A stretch of DNA of 48,402 nt from NCBI GenBank assembly GCA_045577175.1, contig JAZNHT010000021.1, positions 1 through 48,402 on the forward strand, read 5' to 3'. The DNA comes from SIG701 sp045577175. Its GTDB lineage: Bacteria; Bacillota; Clostridia; Oscillospirales; CAG-272. Within the stretch, counting starts at the first letter, position 1; every line of letters starts with the position of its first letter. Positions 15,657 to 22,579 of the stretch are shown here, piece by piece. The translations under genes and the position numbers were made by a program. The notes under the pieces are model-generated. The model ran no database searches. It saw nothing but the letters and a program-made list of their open reading frames with translations, and was not told the DNA's origin.

Positions 15657-16898
15657 ATGGATAAAAAATATCTGAAGCAGGTCGGTCTGTATATTCTCAC
15701 CTCGCTTCTCTCAATCGGTGTGATTCTGTATATCGGCTACCACCTGTTCTACGGGCTTACGCAGAAGGTAGAGACTGCCCCCGCCTCCCCGGAAACGGTA
15801 CGCACGGTACGCAGTGCGGACATGTACCTCTTCAGGGAGGAAACAATTCTTCTTTCCCGCACTAGCGGCGGCAGCGTCGTTGCCTCCGTCGCGGACGGAA
15901 CACGCGTAGGCGTCGGCGACAAGGTCGCCGGACGGTATGACGTTTCCTCTCCCAACACCGTCGCCGCGATCGCCGAGCTGGACGAACAGATCCGCGTGCT
16001 GAAGGCCATGCAGGAAAACACGCTTTCCGTGCGCGATACGGTCACGATCGACCGCGAAATTTACGACATCATGGAAAGAATCGCCGCCGCCGCACGGCAA
16101 GGGGACGGCGAAAGTGCGATCGCCTGCCGCAGTGATCTGCGCGCAGCTTTGATCCGCCGCTCCGTCGTAACGGGCGCGACCGCCAACGTGGACGGCGAGC
16201 TTGACCGCCTTGAATCGGAAAGACTTTCCCTCATCCGAAGCCTCGGCAGCTGCCGCGAAACCGCCACCGTATCGGAGAGCGGATACTTTTACGCATCCGC
16301 CGACGGCTACGAATCTCTTTTCACCCCCGATACGGCACTCTCCATGACCGTCTCCGATTTCCGTGCGCTGTGCAGTGCGGAGGCCGAAGGGATTTCCCCC
16401 TCCGCCATCGGCAAGCTCGTGACGGATTACACGTGGTACGCGGCATGTCTGCTCCCTCTTTCCGAAACGAAAAATTTTGCAGAGGGCGAGACGTATTCCG
16501 TCCATTTCCCGTATAACGGAGAGACGGCGATCCGCATGACGCTTGTGCGCCTCGTGCGTGACGGGGATACCGTCATGCTCGTGTTCTCCTGCGGTACGGT
16601 GCCGCCCGATTTCACCTACACGCGCGTACAGCCGGCGGAGATCGGGGACAATTCGTACACAGGTCTGCGCGTGCCTGCCTCCGCTATCCGTGTGGTAAAC
16701 GGCGTGACCGGCGTGTACGTGCTGGAAGGCAGCGTGATGCACTACCGTGCCGTCAAGCTGATCGTGGAGGGAGAAGACTGGTGCCTTCTTGAAATCGAGC
16801 CGCAGGCAGATCCGCCCGAGGGATACACGTGGCTCAGACAAAACGAAATCGTCATCACGAAAGGACGCCGCCTCGCCGAGGGGCGCATACTGCAATGA
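15657..16898 (+). CDS. HlyD-like membrane-anchored protein of the sepF cluster
   Basis: A 413-residue protein with one N-terminal membrane helix (VGLYILTSLLSIGVILYIGYHLF) and a large outside part. A lipoyl/biotinyl-like beta segment (LSRTSGGSVVASVADGTRVGVGDKVA, about residues 65-92) is followed by a helical hairpin region (100-210), then a second beta half-motif ATVSESGYFYASADGYESLF. The C-terminal beta domain includes GLRVPASAIRVVNGVTGVYVLEG near 345. This is the layout of periplasmic adaptor proteins, but no ABC transporter or outer membrane partner is nearby. Similar genes precede sepF in clostridial genomes, so a role in division or envelope assembly is likely; this is inference. It overlaps yggS by four bases (ATGA). 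Confidence 0.82.
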   Translation: MDKKYLKQVGLYILTSLLSIGVILYIGYHLFYGLTQKVETAPASPETVRTVRSADMYLFREETILLSRTSGGSVVASVADGTRVGVGDKVAGRYDVSSPNTVAAIAELDEQIRVLKAMQENTLSVRDTVTIDREIYDIMERIAAAARQGDGESAIACRSDLRAALIRRSVVTGATANVDGELDRLESERLSLIRSLGSCRETATVSESGYFYASADGYESLFTPDTALSMTVSDFRALCSAEAEGISPSAIGKLVTDYTWYAACLLPLSETKNFAEGETYSVHFPYNGETAIRMTLVRLVRDGDTVMLVFSCGTVPPDFTYTRVQPAEIGDNSYTGLRVPASAIRVVNGVTGVYVLEGSVMHYRAVKLIVEGEDWCLLEIEPQADPPEGYTWLRQNEIVITKGRRLAEGRILQ

Positions 16899-17683
16899 AT
16901 CAGCAAGCAATACCGCTGCCGAGCCCTGAACGGCAACGTGAAATCACCGAAAATTATCGGCGCGTGAAGGAAAATATCGCCCGTGCGATGGATCGCCGCC
17001 GCGCGGGAACAGGCGAGGTACGCCTGCTCGCCGCAACGAAAACCGTACCGCCCGAGGACATCCTGTTTGCCGTGCATAAGCTCGGACTTGATCTGATCGG
17101 CGAAAACCGTACCGTCGAGCTTACGGAAAAGCTCCCGTATCTCAAAGGCGAAGTCGAGCAGCACTTTATCGGACACCTGCAAACGAACAAGGTCGCAAAG
17201 GTCGTCGGAAACGTCTCCGTCATCGAAAGCGTGGACTCCGTCCGCCTTGCCGCAGAGATCGACCGACGCTCGCGCGCACTCGGGATCGTTTCGGATATTC
17301 TCGTGGAGATAAACATCGGTCGGGAGGAAAACAAGGGCGGCGTGATGCCGGAGGATATTTTCACTTTTTGCGAAAATCTGGAAGGATTTTCCGCCATTCG
17401 GGTGCGCGGAATGATGACAATGGCACCCGTCCAGCATGAAAAAGAAGAATTTCGCAAATTTTTTCGAGAAACTTACGGAATCTTTATTGACTTTTTCACA
17501 AAAAAATCGCATAATATAATAGAGCCTGTATTTTCTCTGCCGCCGATTCTCTCCATGGGAATGAGCGACAACTACGAAATCGCCGTGGAAGAGGGCGCGA
17601 CTGAGGTGCGCGTCGGAAGCGCGATCTTCGGAAAACGGGTGTACCCCGCAGGCAATGACAACGGACAGGAAATGCAAAAATAA
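16895..17683 (+). CDS. yggS: YggS/YlmE-family PLP homeostasis protein
   Basis: A cytosolic PLP-binding protein without known catalytic activity that buffers free PLP; the Bacillus version is YlmE. The 262 residues form an alanine-racemase-like barrel. The PLP Lys is at about 49 in LLAATKTVPPEDI. Further motifs are HFIGHLQTNK near 92, VEINIGREENKGG near 140, and SMGMSDNYEIAVEEGATEVRVGSAIFG near the end. The start was set at the ATG overlapping the stop of the preceding gene (ATGA), which gives the right length and suggests translational coupling; the frame is open further upstream but inside the neighbour. A local AT-rich stretch near 17485-17520 encodes the clostridial insertion FFTKKSHNIIEP. 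Confidence 0.95.
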   Translation: MNQQAIPLPSPERQREITENYRRVKENIARAMDRRRAGTGEVRLLAATKTVPPEDILFAVHKLGLDLIGENRTVELTEKLPYLKGEVEQHFIGHLQTNKVAKVVGNVSVIESVDSVRLAAEIDRRSRALGIVSDILVEINIGREENKGGVMPEDIFTFCENLEGFSAIRVRGMMTMAPVQHEKEEFRKFFRETYGIFIDFFTKKSHNIIEPVFSLPPILSMGMSDNYEIAVEEGATEVRVGSAIFGKRVYPAGNDNGQEMQK

Positions 17684-17715
17684 AAACTACGTATAACAGG
17701 ACGGAGGATTCAATC

Positions 17716-18246
17716 ATGGGACTTATGGACAAACTCAAAAAGGTTACCGGCACGGATAATTCGAGCTACAGCTACGACGATCCTTATTACGATGAATTTA
17801 GCGATACCGATCCGGCTCCGGTTGAAGAGGAGCAGGAGCCTGTCGTTTCTTACGGCGGCATGGGTATGAGCGGCATGAGCATGGGCGCAGGCTCCGGCAT
17901 CAGCCTCTCCGGCGCCGCACTGGAGCTCAAGGTCGTAAAGCCGACGCACTTTGAAAGCGTTCCGCAGATCGCGGATCACCTGCTCAACAAGCGCACGGTC
18001 GTTCTGAATCTTGAGGACACGAACAAAGAGACGGCCCGCCGTCTGATCGACTTCCTCTCCGGCGTGGCTTACTCCATCGACGGCTCTCTGAAGAAGATCG
18101 CAAGCAACGCATACGTCATCACGCCCTCCAACGTGGATGTCGGCGACGCTATGCTGAAGGATCGCAGTGCAAAGGCAGAGGCACCGAGTGCTCCCGCAGC
18201 GGCAGAGGAGCCGAAAGCCGACGCATCCGATCTGCTCTCCTTCTGA
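17716..18246 (+). CDS. sepF: Cell division protein SepF
   Basis: Membrane-associated FtsZ-binding protein that helps tether and align the Z ring. It is 176 residues long. An N-terminal amphipathic helix (MGLMDKLKKVTG) serves as the membrane anchor. A long acidic and Gly/Met-rich linker (YGGMGMSGMSMGAGSGISLSG) follows to about residue 72. The conserved core runs from about 73 to 148, with RTVVLNLEDTNKETARRLIDFLSGVAYSIDG and NAYVITPSNVDV. The C-terminal tail is Ala/Pro/Glu-rich. The start follows GGAGG. A modest terminator-like hairpin follows, so transcription into yggT may be reduced. Confidence 0.96.
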   Translation: MGLMDKLKKVTGTDNSSYSYDDPYYDEFSDTDPAPVEEEQEPVVSYGGMGMSGMSMGAGSGISLSGAALELKVVKPTHFESVPQIADHLLNKRTVVLNLEDTNKETARRLIDFLSGVAYSIDGSLKKIASNAYVITPSNVDVGDAMLKDRSAKAEAPSAPAAAEEPKADASDLLSF

Positions 18247-18277
18247 TCTGCCCGACAGCAACGCACCCCCTGCGGCA

Positions 18278-18310
18278 AAACAAAGGCAGCATCCGTTGCC
18301 TTCTGTTTTT
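18278..18310 (+). terminator. Possible partial terminator after sepF
   Basis: AAGGCA pairs with TGCCTT, extended weakly by AACA/TGTT, with a T run TTTTT at 18306-18310. It may reduce read-through into yggT rather than stop it. Confidence 0.5.
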
Positions 18311-18338
18311 GTGCCGTTTTTGACATGAATACTACATA

Positions 18339-18367
18339 GCGGGCAGCATGAATCACGTGCTGCCCGC
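18339..18367 (+). promoter_or_regulatory. Strong hairpin in the yggT leader
   Basis: GCGGGCAGCA (18339-18348) pairs perfectly with TGCTGCCCGC (18358-18367) around nine bases. No T run follows directly. It lies in the 192-base sepF-yggT gap, the largest break in the division run, and may stabilise or regulate the downstream mRNA. Confidence 0.5.
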
Positions 18368-18438
18368 ACGCACGTTTCCCCGTTTTGTCATAATTCGTGT
18401 CATTTCGCCGAAACGTATTCCCGAAAGGAGATTTCCCG

Positions 18439-18705
18439 TTGACTGCGCTTCTCTACGTTTTGTCCGGTGTGACTTCCCTTCTGCTCAGCATTGTTCTTTT
18501 TCTGATGCTGATCCGTGCGATTTTCAGCTGGTTTCCCTCAGACGAGGATTCCGCCTTCGCACAGCTTCTTTTTGTCACGACCGAGCCGTTCATTCTGCCC
18601 GTCCGTGCCATTCTGGAACGGTTTGAGTTTTTCCGCTCGATGCCGATCGATATGTCGTTTTTTATCACCGCGATGCTTTTAAGCATCCTGCGCTCCTTAC
18701 TTTGA
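18439..18705 (+). CDS. yggT: YggT family membrane protein
   Basis: An 88-residue membrane protein with two hydrophobic helices (LLYVLSGVTSLLLSIVLFLMLI and MSFFITAMLLSILRSLL). Between them is the family signature RAIFSWFPSDEDSAFAQLLFVTTEPFILPVRAIL. It is the counterpart of Bacillus YlmG, found next to sepF and linked to division-site or envelope function, with no known activity. The start was placed at a TTG codon because AAAGGAG lies eight bases upstream and the family N terminus begins there; an ATG 14 codons earlier has no ribosome binding site. The ylmH start lies 19 bases after its stop codon. Confidence 0.92.
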   Translation: MTALLYVLSGVTSLLLSIVLFLMLIRAIFSWFPSDEDSAFAQLLFVTTEPFILPVRAILERFEFFRSMPIDMSFFITAMLLSILRSLL

Positions 18706-18724
18706 TCTGTCCGAGGTTGTCCTA

Positions 18725-19573
18725 ATGAAACCGATTCCGATAAACAAACTGGATGACGCATCCCGCCGCCTGATGGCGCGCGCGGCAGAGCTTGTCCGCA
18801 GGGATGCTTACGAAATCACGTACACCGATTTTCTCTCCCCGAGGGAGGAGCGCATCTTTCACGTCGCCGCGGCTTCGGAGGGGCAGGCTGAGCGTCTGTT
18901 TTTCTACGGCGGCGCACGGGATGCCGAAAGGCGGTGTGCCGTGCTCCTGCCCGAGTGGTTTCTCGGCGAGGAGCCGCACGGCGATCCGTTCGGGGCGGAG
19001 AGAGCCGAATTTTTGCTTTCCCTTGCGGAAAACGGAGGTGTCGATCTGACAGGGGCGGTCACGCCCGTGTCCCTCACCGCAAGCGAATACGCCGCACTCT
19101 CCCACCGCGACTGGCTCGGCGCAATTCTCGCCTTGGGCGTGGAGAGATCCGTGCTCGGCGACATCGCTATTTTGGACGGACATCACGCCATCGCCTTTTT
19201 TACCGCGAAAATCGCACCGTTCATCATCGAAAATCTGCACCGCGCAGGCTCGGACGGCGTGCGTGCCGCCGTCTGCGATTTGCCCGAGGGCTTCTCCGTG
19301 CCGCGCGAATTTGAAAAAATCGAAGTGACCGTCGCCTCTCCGCGCCTCGACGGCGTAGTGCGCGCTTTGACCAATCTCGCGCGTTCCGATGCCGCCGAGC
19401 TTGTCAAGGACGGACTGTGCGAGGTGAATTATTTTCCCGAGGAAAACACGGACGCGCCGATCACGGACGGAGACATTCTCTCCATCCGCGGATACGGCAA
19501 ATTTATCATAGATTCCGCCAACACCGTGACCAGGCGCGGACGAAACCGCCTGATCGCACGGAAGTATATATAA
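18725..19573 (+). CDS. ylmH: YlmH/RqcP2-like S4-domain RNA-binding protein
   Basis: A 282-residue RNA-binding protein. The N-terminal two thirds match the YlmH fold, including REERIFHVAAASEGQAERLFFYGGARDAERR near residue 38 and SHRDWLGAILALGVERSVLGDI near 126. The S4 domain spans about 205-275 (RLDGVVRALTNLARSDAAELVKDGLCEVNY, then GDILSIRGYGKFII). In Bacillus the homologue sits in the sepF-divIVA operon and has been linked to ribosome-associated quality control of stalled peptides, alongside the smaller RqcP. The start is the ATG of MKPIPINKLDD behind a weak GAGG. divIVA begins 12 bases downstream. Confidence 0.93.
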   Translation: MKPIPINKLDDASRRLMARAAELVRRDAYEITYTDFLSPREERIFHVAAASEGQAERLFFYGGARDAERRCAVLLPEWFLGEEPHGDPFGAERAEFLLSLAENGGVDLTGAVTPVSLTASEYAALSHRDWLGAILALGVERSVLGDIAILDGHHAIAFFTAKIAPFIIENLHRAGSDGVRAAVCDLPEGFSVPREFEKIEVTVASPRLDGVVRALTNLARSDAAELVKDGLCEVNYFPEENTDAPITDGDILSIRGYGKFIIDSANTVTRRGRNRLIARKYI

Positions 19574-19585
19574 CCGGAGGTACTT

Positions 19586-20818
19586 ATGCTGCTGCCACAG
19601 GAACTGAAAAACTACAAATTCCGCCACTCCATGAACGGATACGCCCCGGGCGAGGTGGATGAACATATTGAGTTTATCGTCTCAAAATACGAGGCGCTCT
19701 ACCGCGAAAACAGCGAGCTTGCGCACAAGCTCGCCATCGCACTCAAATCGCTCGACGAGCTGCGCTCGAGAGAAAAGCAGGTGGCAGAGCTTGAAAAAAT
19801 TCTGACCGCCGCCACCGCACAGGCGAGTGCCGATGCGGAGAAAAAGAAAGAGGAGATCATCCGCTCAGCCGTAGAGGAAGCGGATCGCATCACCGCCGAA
19901 GCGGAGCAGTACGTGGCATCGCAGGAAAAGGTGTTCCGCCGACTGCAAAAGGATGTTTCCGCGTTGCGCGACACGCTCTATGCCGCATACAGCGAGCACA
20001 TCGACCGCGTAGAGCAACTTGTTGCCATCTCTGCGGGAGAAACCTTCTCCGCACCCAAGGAAGCTCCTGCCGCGCTTGATAAAATCGCGCAGGAAATCCC
20101 CACTGCATACGAAAAAGCCGAGACCGCGGCGGAGGCGAAAACCCCCCCCGATACAGCCGAAGCGGACATGTATGCGACGGCGGATATGACCGATCCCTTC
20201 ACAGAGGAAGGAAACGAAAATACCGAAGCCGAGGACAACACCGAAAACGGCACACTGCTGATCGATCCGTTTGTTCCATCCGAAAACACGGACACCGAGG
20301 ATGCCGAAACGGATACATATGCCACCGCCGACATGACCGCTCCGTATGAGGAGCAGACAAACACCGCAGACGAAGACCTCTACTCCGACGAGGAGCTGTT
20401 TGAAGAAGCGGAGGAGCCGGTCGCCGAGCCGATCTCCCTCAAATTTACCGTCTCGGACGAGGACACCTACTCCGAGGAGGAGCTTACCGAGGACGATCTG
20501 TTTGTAAAAGAGCCGCCGCTCTCGCACACCGAGATTGATTTTGACGATCTGCTCGCCGAGATAAGCGACGGCGACGTAAGTGCCTCCGACACGGATACCG
20601 AGGACGAGGATGCCCTGCTCCTCAAGGAGCTGCACGATACGTTCGTCAACAGCTTTGACGCTCCGAAAGAGGAAACGGTTGCGGACGATGCCGCCCTCCC
20701 CGAAGACGACATCATGAAGGCACTTGCGGAGGCAATCGAAGAAAAGCCTGCAAAAACCGACAAAGAGCCTGCCGAAGCCGACGGAAATCCGTTTGCATTC
20801 CTGTTTGAGGAAGAGTGA
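19586..20818 (+). CDS. divIVA: DivIVA-domain protein with long acidic C-terminal extension
   Basis: A polar or septal scaffold that binds curved membrane. The DivIVA N-terminal domain is at residues 1-45 (LPQELKNYKFRHSMNGYAPGEVDEHIEFIVSKYEAL), followed by coiled coil to about 150 rich in Glu, Ala, Arg and Lys. The remaining 250 residues are a very acidic, probably disordered tail of Glu, Asp and Thr. It contains a duplicated motif, DMYATADMTDPF near 192 and DTYATADMTAPY near 240, and several EEL/DDL-type short motifs, ending GNPFAFLFEEE. At 410 residues it is roughly twice the usual length. The start follows GGAGG. It lies between ylmH and lspA with gaps of 12 and 22 bases. Confidence 0.93.
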   Translation: MLLPQELKNYKFRHSMNGYAPGEVDEHIEFIVSKYEALYRENSELAHKLAIALKSLDELRSREKQVAELEKILTAATAQASADAEKKKEEIIRSAVEEADRITAEAEQYVASQEKVFRRLQKDVSALRDTLYAAYSEHIDRVEQLVAISAGETFSAPKEAPAALDKIAQEIPTAYEKAETAAEAKTPPDTAEADMYATADMTDPFTEEGNENTEAEDNTENGTLLIDPFVPSENTDTEDAETDTYATADMTAPYEEQTNTADEDLYSDEELFEEAEEPVAEPISLKFTVSDEDTYSEEELTEDDLFVKEPPLSHTEIDFDDLLAEISDGDVSASDTDTEDEDALLLKELHDTFVNSFDAPKEETVADDAALPEDDIMKALAEAIEEKPAKTDKEPAEADGNPFAFLFEEE

Positions 20819-20840
20819 TTTTTCATAGAAAGGAGCTATC

Positions 20841-21314
20841 ATGCTTCTCTGTATCCTGACCGTGATCGGCGTTGTCGTGCTCGATCAACTGACGAAGCTG
20901 TGGGTGCTCGACGCGCTCGTTCCGATCGGCACGTACAAACTGTGGGACGGCGTGCTTCATTTTACCTATGTGGAGAATCGCGGCGCCGCCTTCGGTATGC
21001 TCGCGAATCACCGCTGGGTGTTCATGGTGATCTCCACCGCCGCAATCATTGCGATGCTTCTGTACGTCATGATCGCCAAGCCGAAAAGCCGCCTTGAAAC
21101 GCTCGCACTCGCCTTCATCATCGGCGGCGGCATCGGCAACATGATCGACCGCATCTTCCGCGGATTTGTCGTGGATTTCATCGACGTGACGTGCATCGAT
21201 TTCTTCGTGTTCAACGTGGCGGATGCGTTCGTCTGCGTCGGTGCCGGACTTTTGATTCTCTCCGTCGTTCTCGCCGAACGGGCGGCGGAAAAGGGAGTGC
21301 CGTATGCGGACTGA
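20841..21314 (+). CDS. lspA: Lipoprotein signal peptidase (signal peptidase II)
   Basis: Membrane aspartyl protease that removes signal peptides from diacylglyceryl-modified prolipoproteins. It is 157 residues with four transmembrane helices. Motifs are VVVLDQLTKLWV near residue 12, YVENRGAAFGML near 45, the first catalytic Asp in GGGIGNMIDRI near 100, and the second in FFVFNVADAFVCVG near 128. The start is the ATG after AAAGGAG. The 3' end overlaps the start of the rluD-like gene by 11 bases. The lipoprotein at the head of this run is a likely substrate. Confidence 0.97.
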   Translation: MLLCILTVIGVVVLDQLTKLWVLDALVPIGTYKLWDGVLHFTYVENRGAAFGMLANHRWVFMVISTAAIIAMLLYVMIAKPKSRLETLALAFIIGGGIGNMIDRIFRGFVVDFIDVTCIDFFVFNVADAFVCVGAGLLILSVVLAERAAEKGVPYAD

Positions 21315-22302
21315 TGCGTGGGACATTACCGAAGCGGACGCCGTAACGCTCACCGTCGGTGAGGAAGCAAACGGAATGCGTGCGGATGCCGCGCTTGCCA
21401 TCCTCGCCAAAAATTGCGGAGAGGAGTCTCTGGCGGCACTCTCCCGCAGTGCGGCGGCTCGCCTGATTGAAACAGGGGCGGCGGCACGCGCAGGCGGCAC
21501 ACCGCTTGACAAAAAAACGGTTCTCAAAACGGGGGACGTACTCACCGTACAGCTGCCCGAGCCTGTCCCCACCGAGGCTCAGCCGGAGGATATTCCGCTG
21601 GACGTCGTATACGAGGACGAGGATGTAATCGTCATAAACAAGCCGAAGGGGATGGTCGTTCATCCCGCGCCGGGGCACGGGCACGGCACGCTTGTCTCCG
21701 CCCTGCTCTACCGCTGCGGCGACTCCTTATCGGGGATCGGCGGCGTTCTTCGCCCGGGCATCGTCCACCGCATCGACCGCGACACGACGGGACTGATCGC
21801 CGCGGCGAAAAACGACCGCGCGCACGTCTCCCTCGCCGCACAGCTTGCCGATCATTCGATGCACAGGCAGTACCGCGCGATTGTCATCGGCGGCATTGAT
21901 ACGGAGGGCGTGATCGACGCCGCGATCGGACGGCACCCGCGTGACCGCAAAAAGATGGTCGTGCTGCCGTCGGGCGCATCCGGCGCACGCGAAGCTGTCA
22001 CCCACTACTGCCCGATCACGGACTACGGGCAGTTTTCCGAGGTGCGGCTCGTACTCGAAACAGGACGCACGCACCAGATCCGCGTCCACATGAGCTCCAT
22101 CGGGCATCCCGTTTTAGGCGACGAAATCTACGGCGCAAACCGCACGCCGTTTGAAAAAAAGCACGCCGCGCTTCTGACGGGGCAGGCACTTCACGCGGAG
22201 ACGCTGACGTTCACACATCCGCGCACGGGCGAGAAAATGACGTTCTCCGCCCCGCCGCCGAAGGAGTATCTGAAACTGATTGAAATTTTGGAGAATATGT
22301 GA
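21304..22302 (+). CDS. rluD: RluD-type large-subunit pseudouridine synthase
   Basis: Converts specific uridines in 23S rRNA to pseudouridine. It is 332 residues long. The S4 domain lies at about 20-85 (GMRADAALAILAKNCGEESLAALSRSAAARLIETG). The catalytic domain follows, with INKPKGMVVHPAPGHGHGT near 112, the active-site motif HRIDRDTTGLI with the nucleophilic Asp at about 158, and RTHQIRVHMSSIGHPVLGD near 255. The lspA-rluD pair is common in Firmicutes. The start overlaps lspA by 11 bases, with GGGAG inside lspA as ribosome binding site. Exact target (RluD or YlyB subgroup) is not certain. Confidence 0.95.
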   Translation: MRTDAWDITEADAVTLTVGEEANGMRADAALAILAKNCGEESLAALSRSAAARLIETGAAARAGGTPLDKKTVLKTGDVLTVQLPEPVPTEAQPEDIPLDVVYEDEDVIVINKPKGMVVHPAPGHGHGTLVSALLYRCGDSLSGIGGVLRPGIVHRIDRDTTGLIAAAKNDRAHVSLAAQLADHSMHRQYRAIVIGGIDTEGVIDAAIGRHPRDRKKMVVLPSGASGAREAVTHYCPITDYGQFSEVRLVLETGRTHQIRVHMSSIGHPVLGDEIYGANRTPFEKKHAALLTGQALHAETLTFTHPRTGEKMTFSAPPPKEYLKLIEILENM

Positions 22303-22308
22303 ATTACA

Positions 22309-22403
22309 GGGAGGAGGAAGAACCATCTCATACGCCGAAGTTTCTTCCTCCTCCCTCTTTTTTGCTCTGCAAAAAATTCACCCACCTCTCTCCTTGGCTG
22401 GCA
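22309..22403 (+). repeat. Type-B palindromic repeat, copy B3 (possible terminator)
   Basis: The stem GGGAGGAGGAAGAA (22309-22322) pairs with TTCTTCCTCCTCCC (22342-22355), followed by a T run at 22358-22363 and the tail ending CTCCTTGGCTGGC. It lies directly after the rluD-like gene in sense orientation and would serve as its terminator. The 277-base gap to the sigma factor gene holds B3, a hairpin terminator and B4. Confidence 0.85.
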
Positions 22404-22433
22404 CCGATTTATCGAAAATATGTACAAGTGTGT

Positions 22434-22480
22434 ATAAAAATACCGCTGTGAGTTTTGCTTCATGCAAGACTTACAGCGGT
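22434..22480 (-). terminator. Leftward terminator downstream of the sigma factor gene
   Basis: Read leftward, ACCGCTGTAAGT (22469-22480) pairs with ACTCACAGCGGT (22442-22453) with one weak position, followed by ATTTTTAT. It lies between the inverted repeats B3 and B4. Confidence 0.75.
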
Positions 22481-22497
22481 GTTGTGTTATAAAAAGG

Positions 22498-22573
22498 TGC
22501 GCGAGCCAAGGAGATAGGGGTGCCGGGGAAAGAAACTTCGGTGTATGAGATGGTTCTTTCCCCGGCTCGCCGC
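22498..22573 (-). repeat. Type-B palindromic repeat, copy B4 (inverted)
   Basis: The stem GCCGGGGAAAGAA (22522-22534) pairs with TTCTTTCCCCGGC (22554-22566). Read leftward the loop is CCATCTCATACACCGAAG and the tail ends CTCCTTGGCTCGC, so it follows the sigma factor gene in sense orientation. It is inverted relative to B3. Confidence 0.85.
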
Positions 22574-22579
22574 ATGCGT

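Noticed and set aside
17487..17520. TTGACT and TATAAT inside yggS as a possible internal promoter for sepF
   Set aside because: The spacing is 22 bases (19 with a poorer -10), too long for a normal promoter. The AT-rich stretch is explained by the coding sequence of the clostridial YggS insertion.
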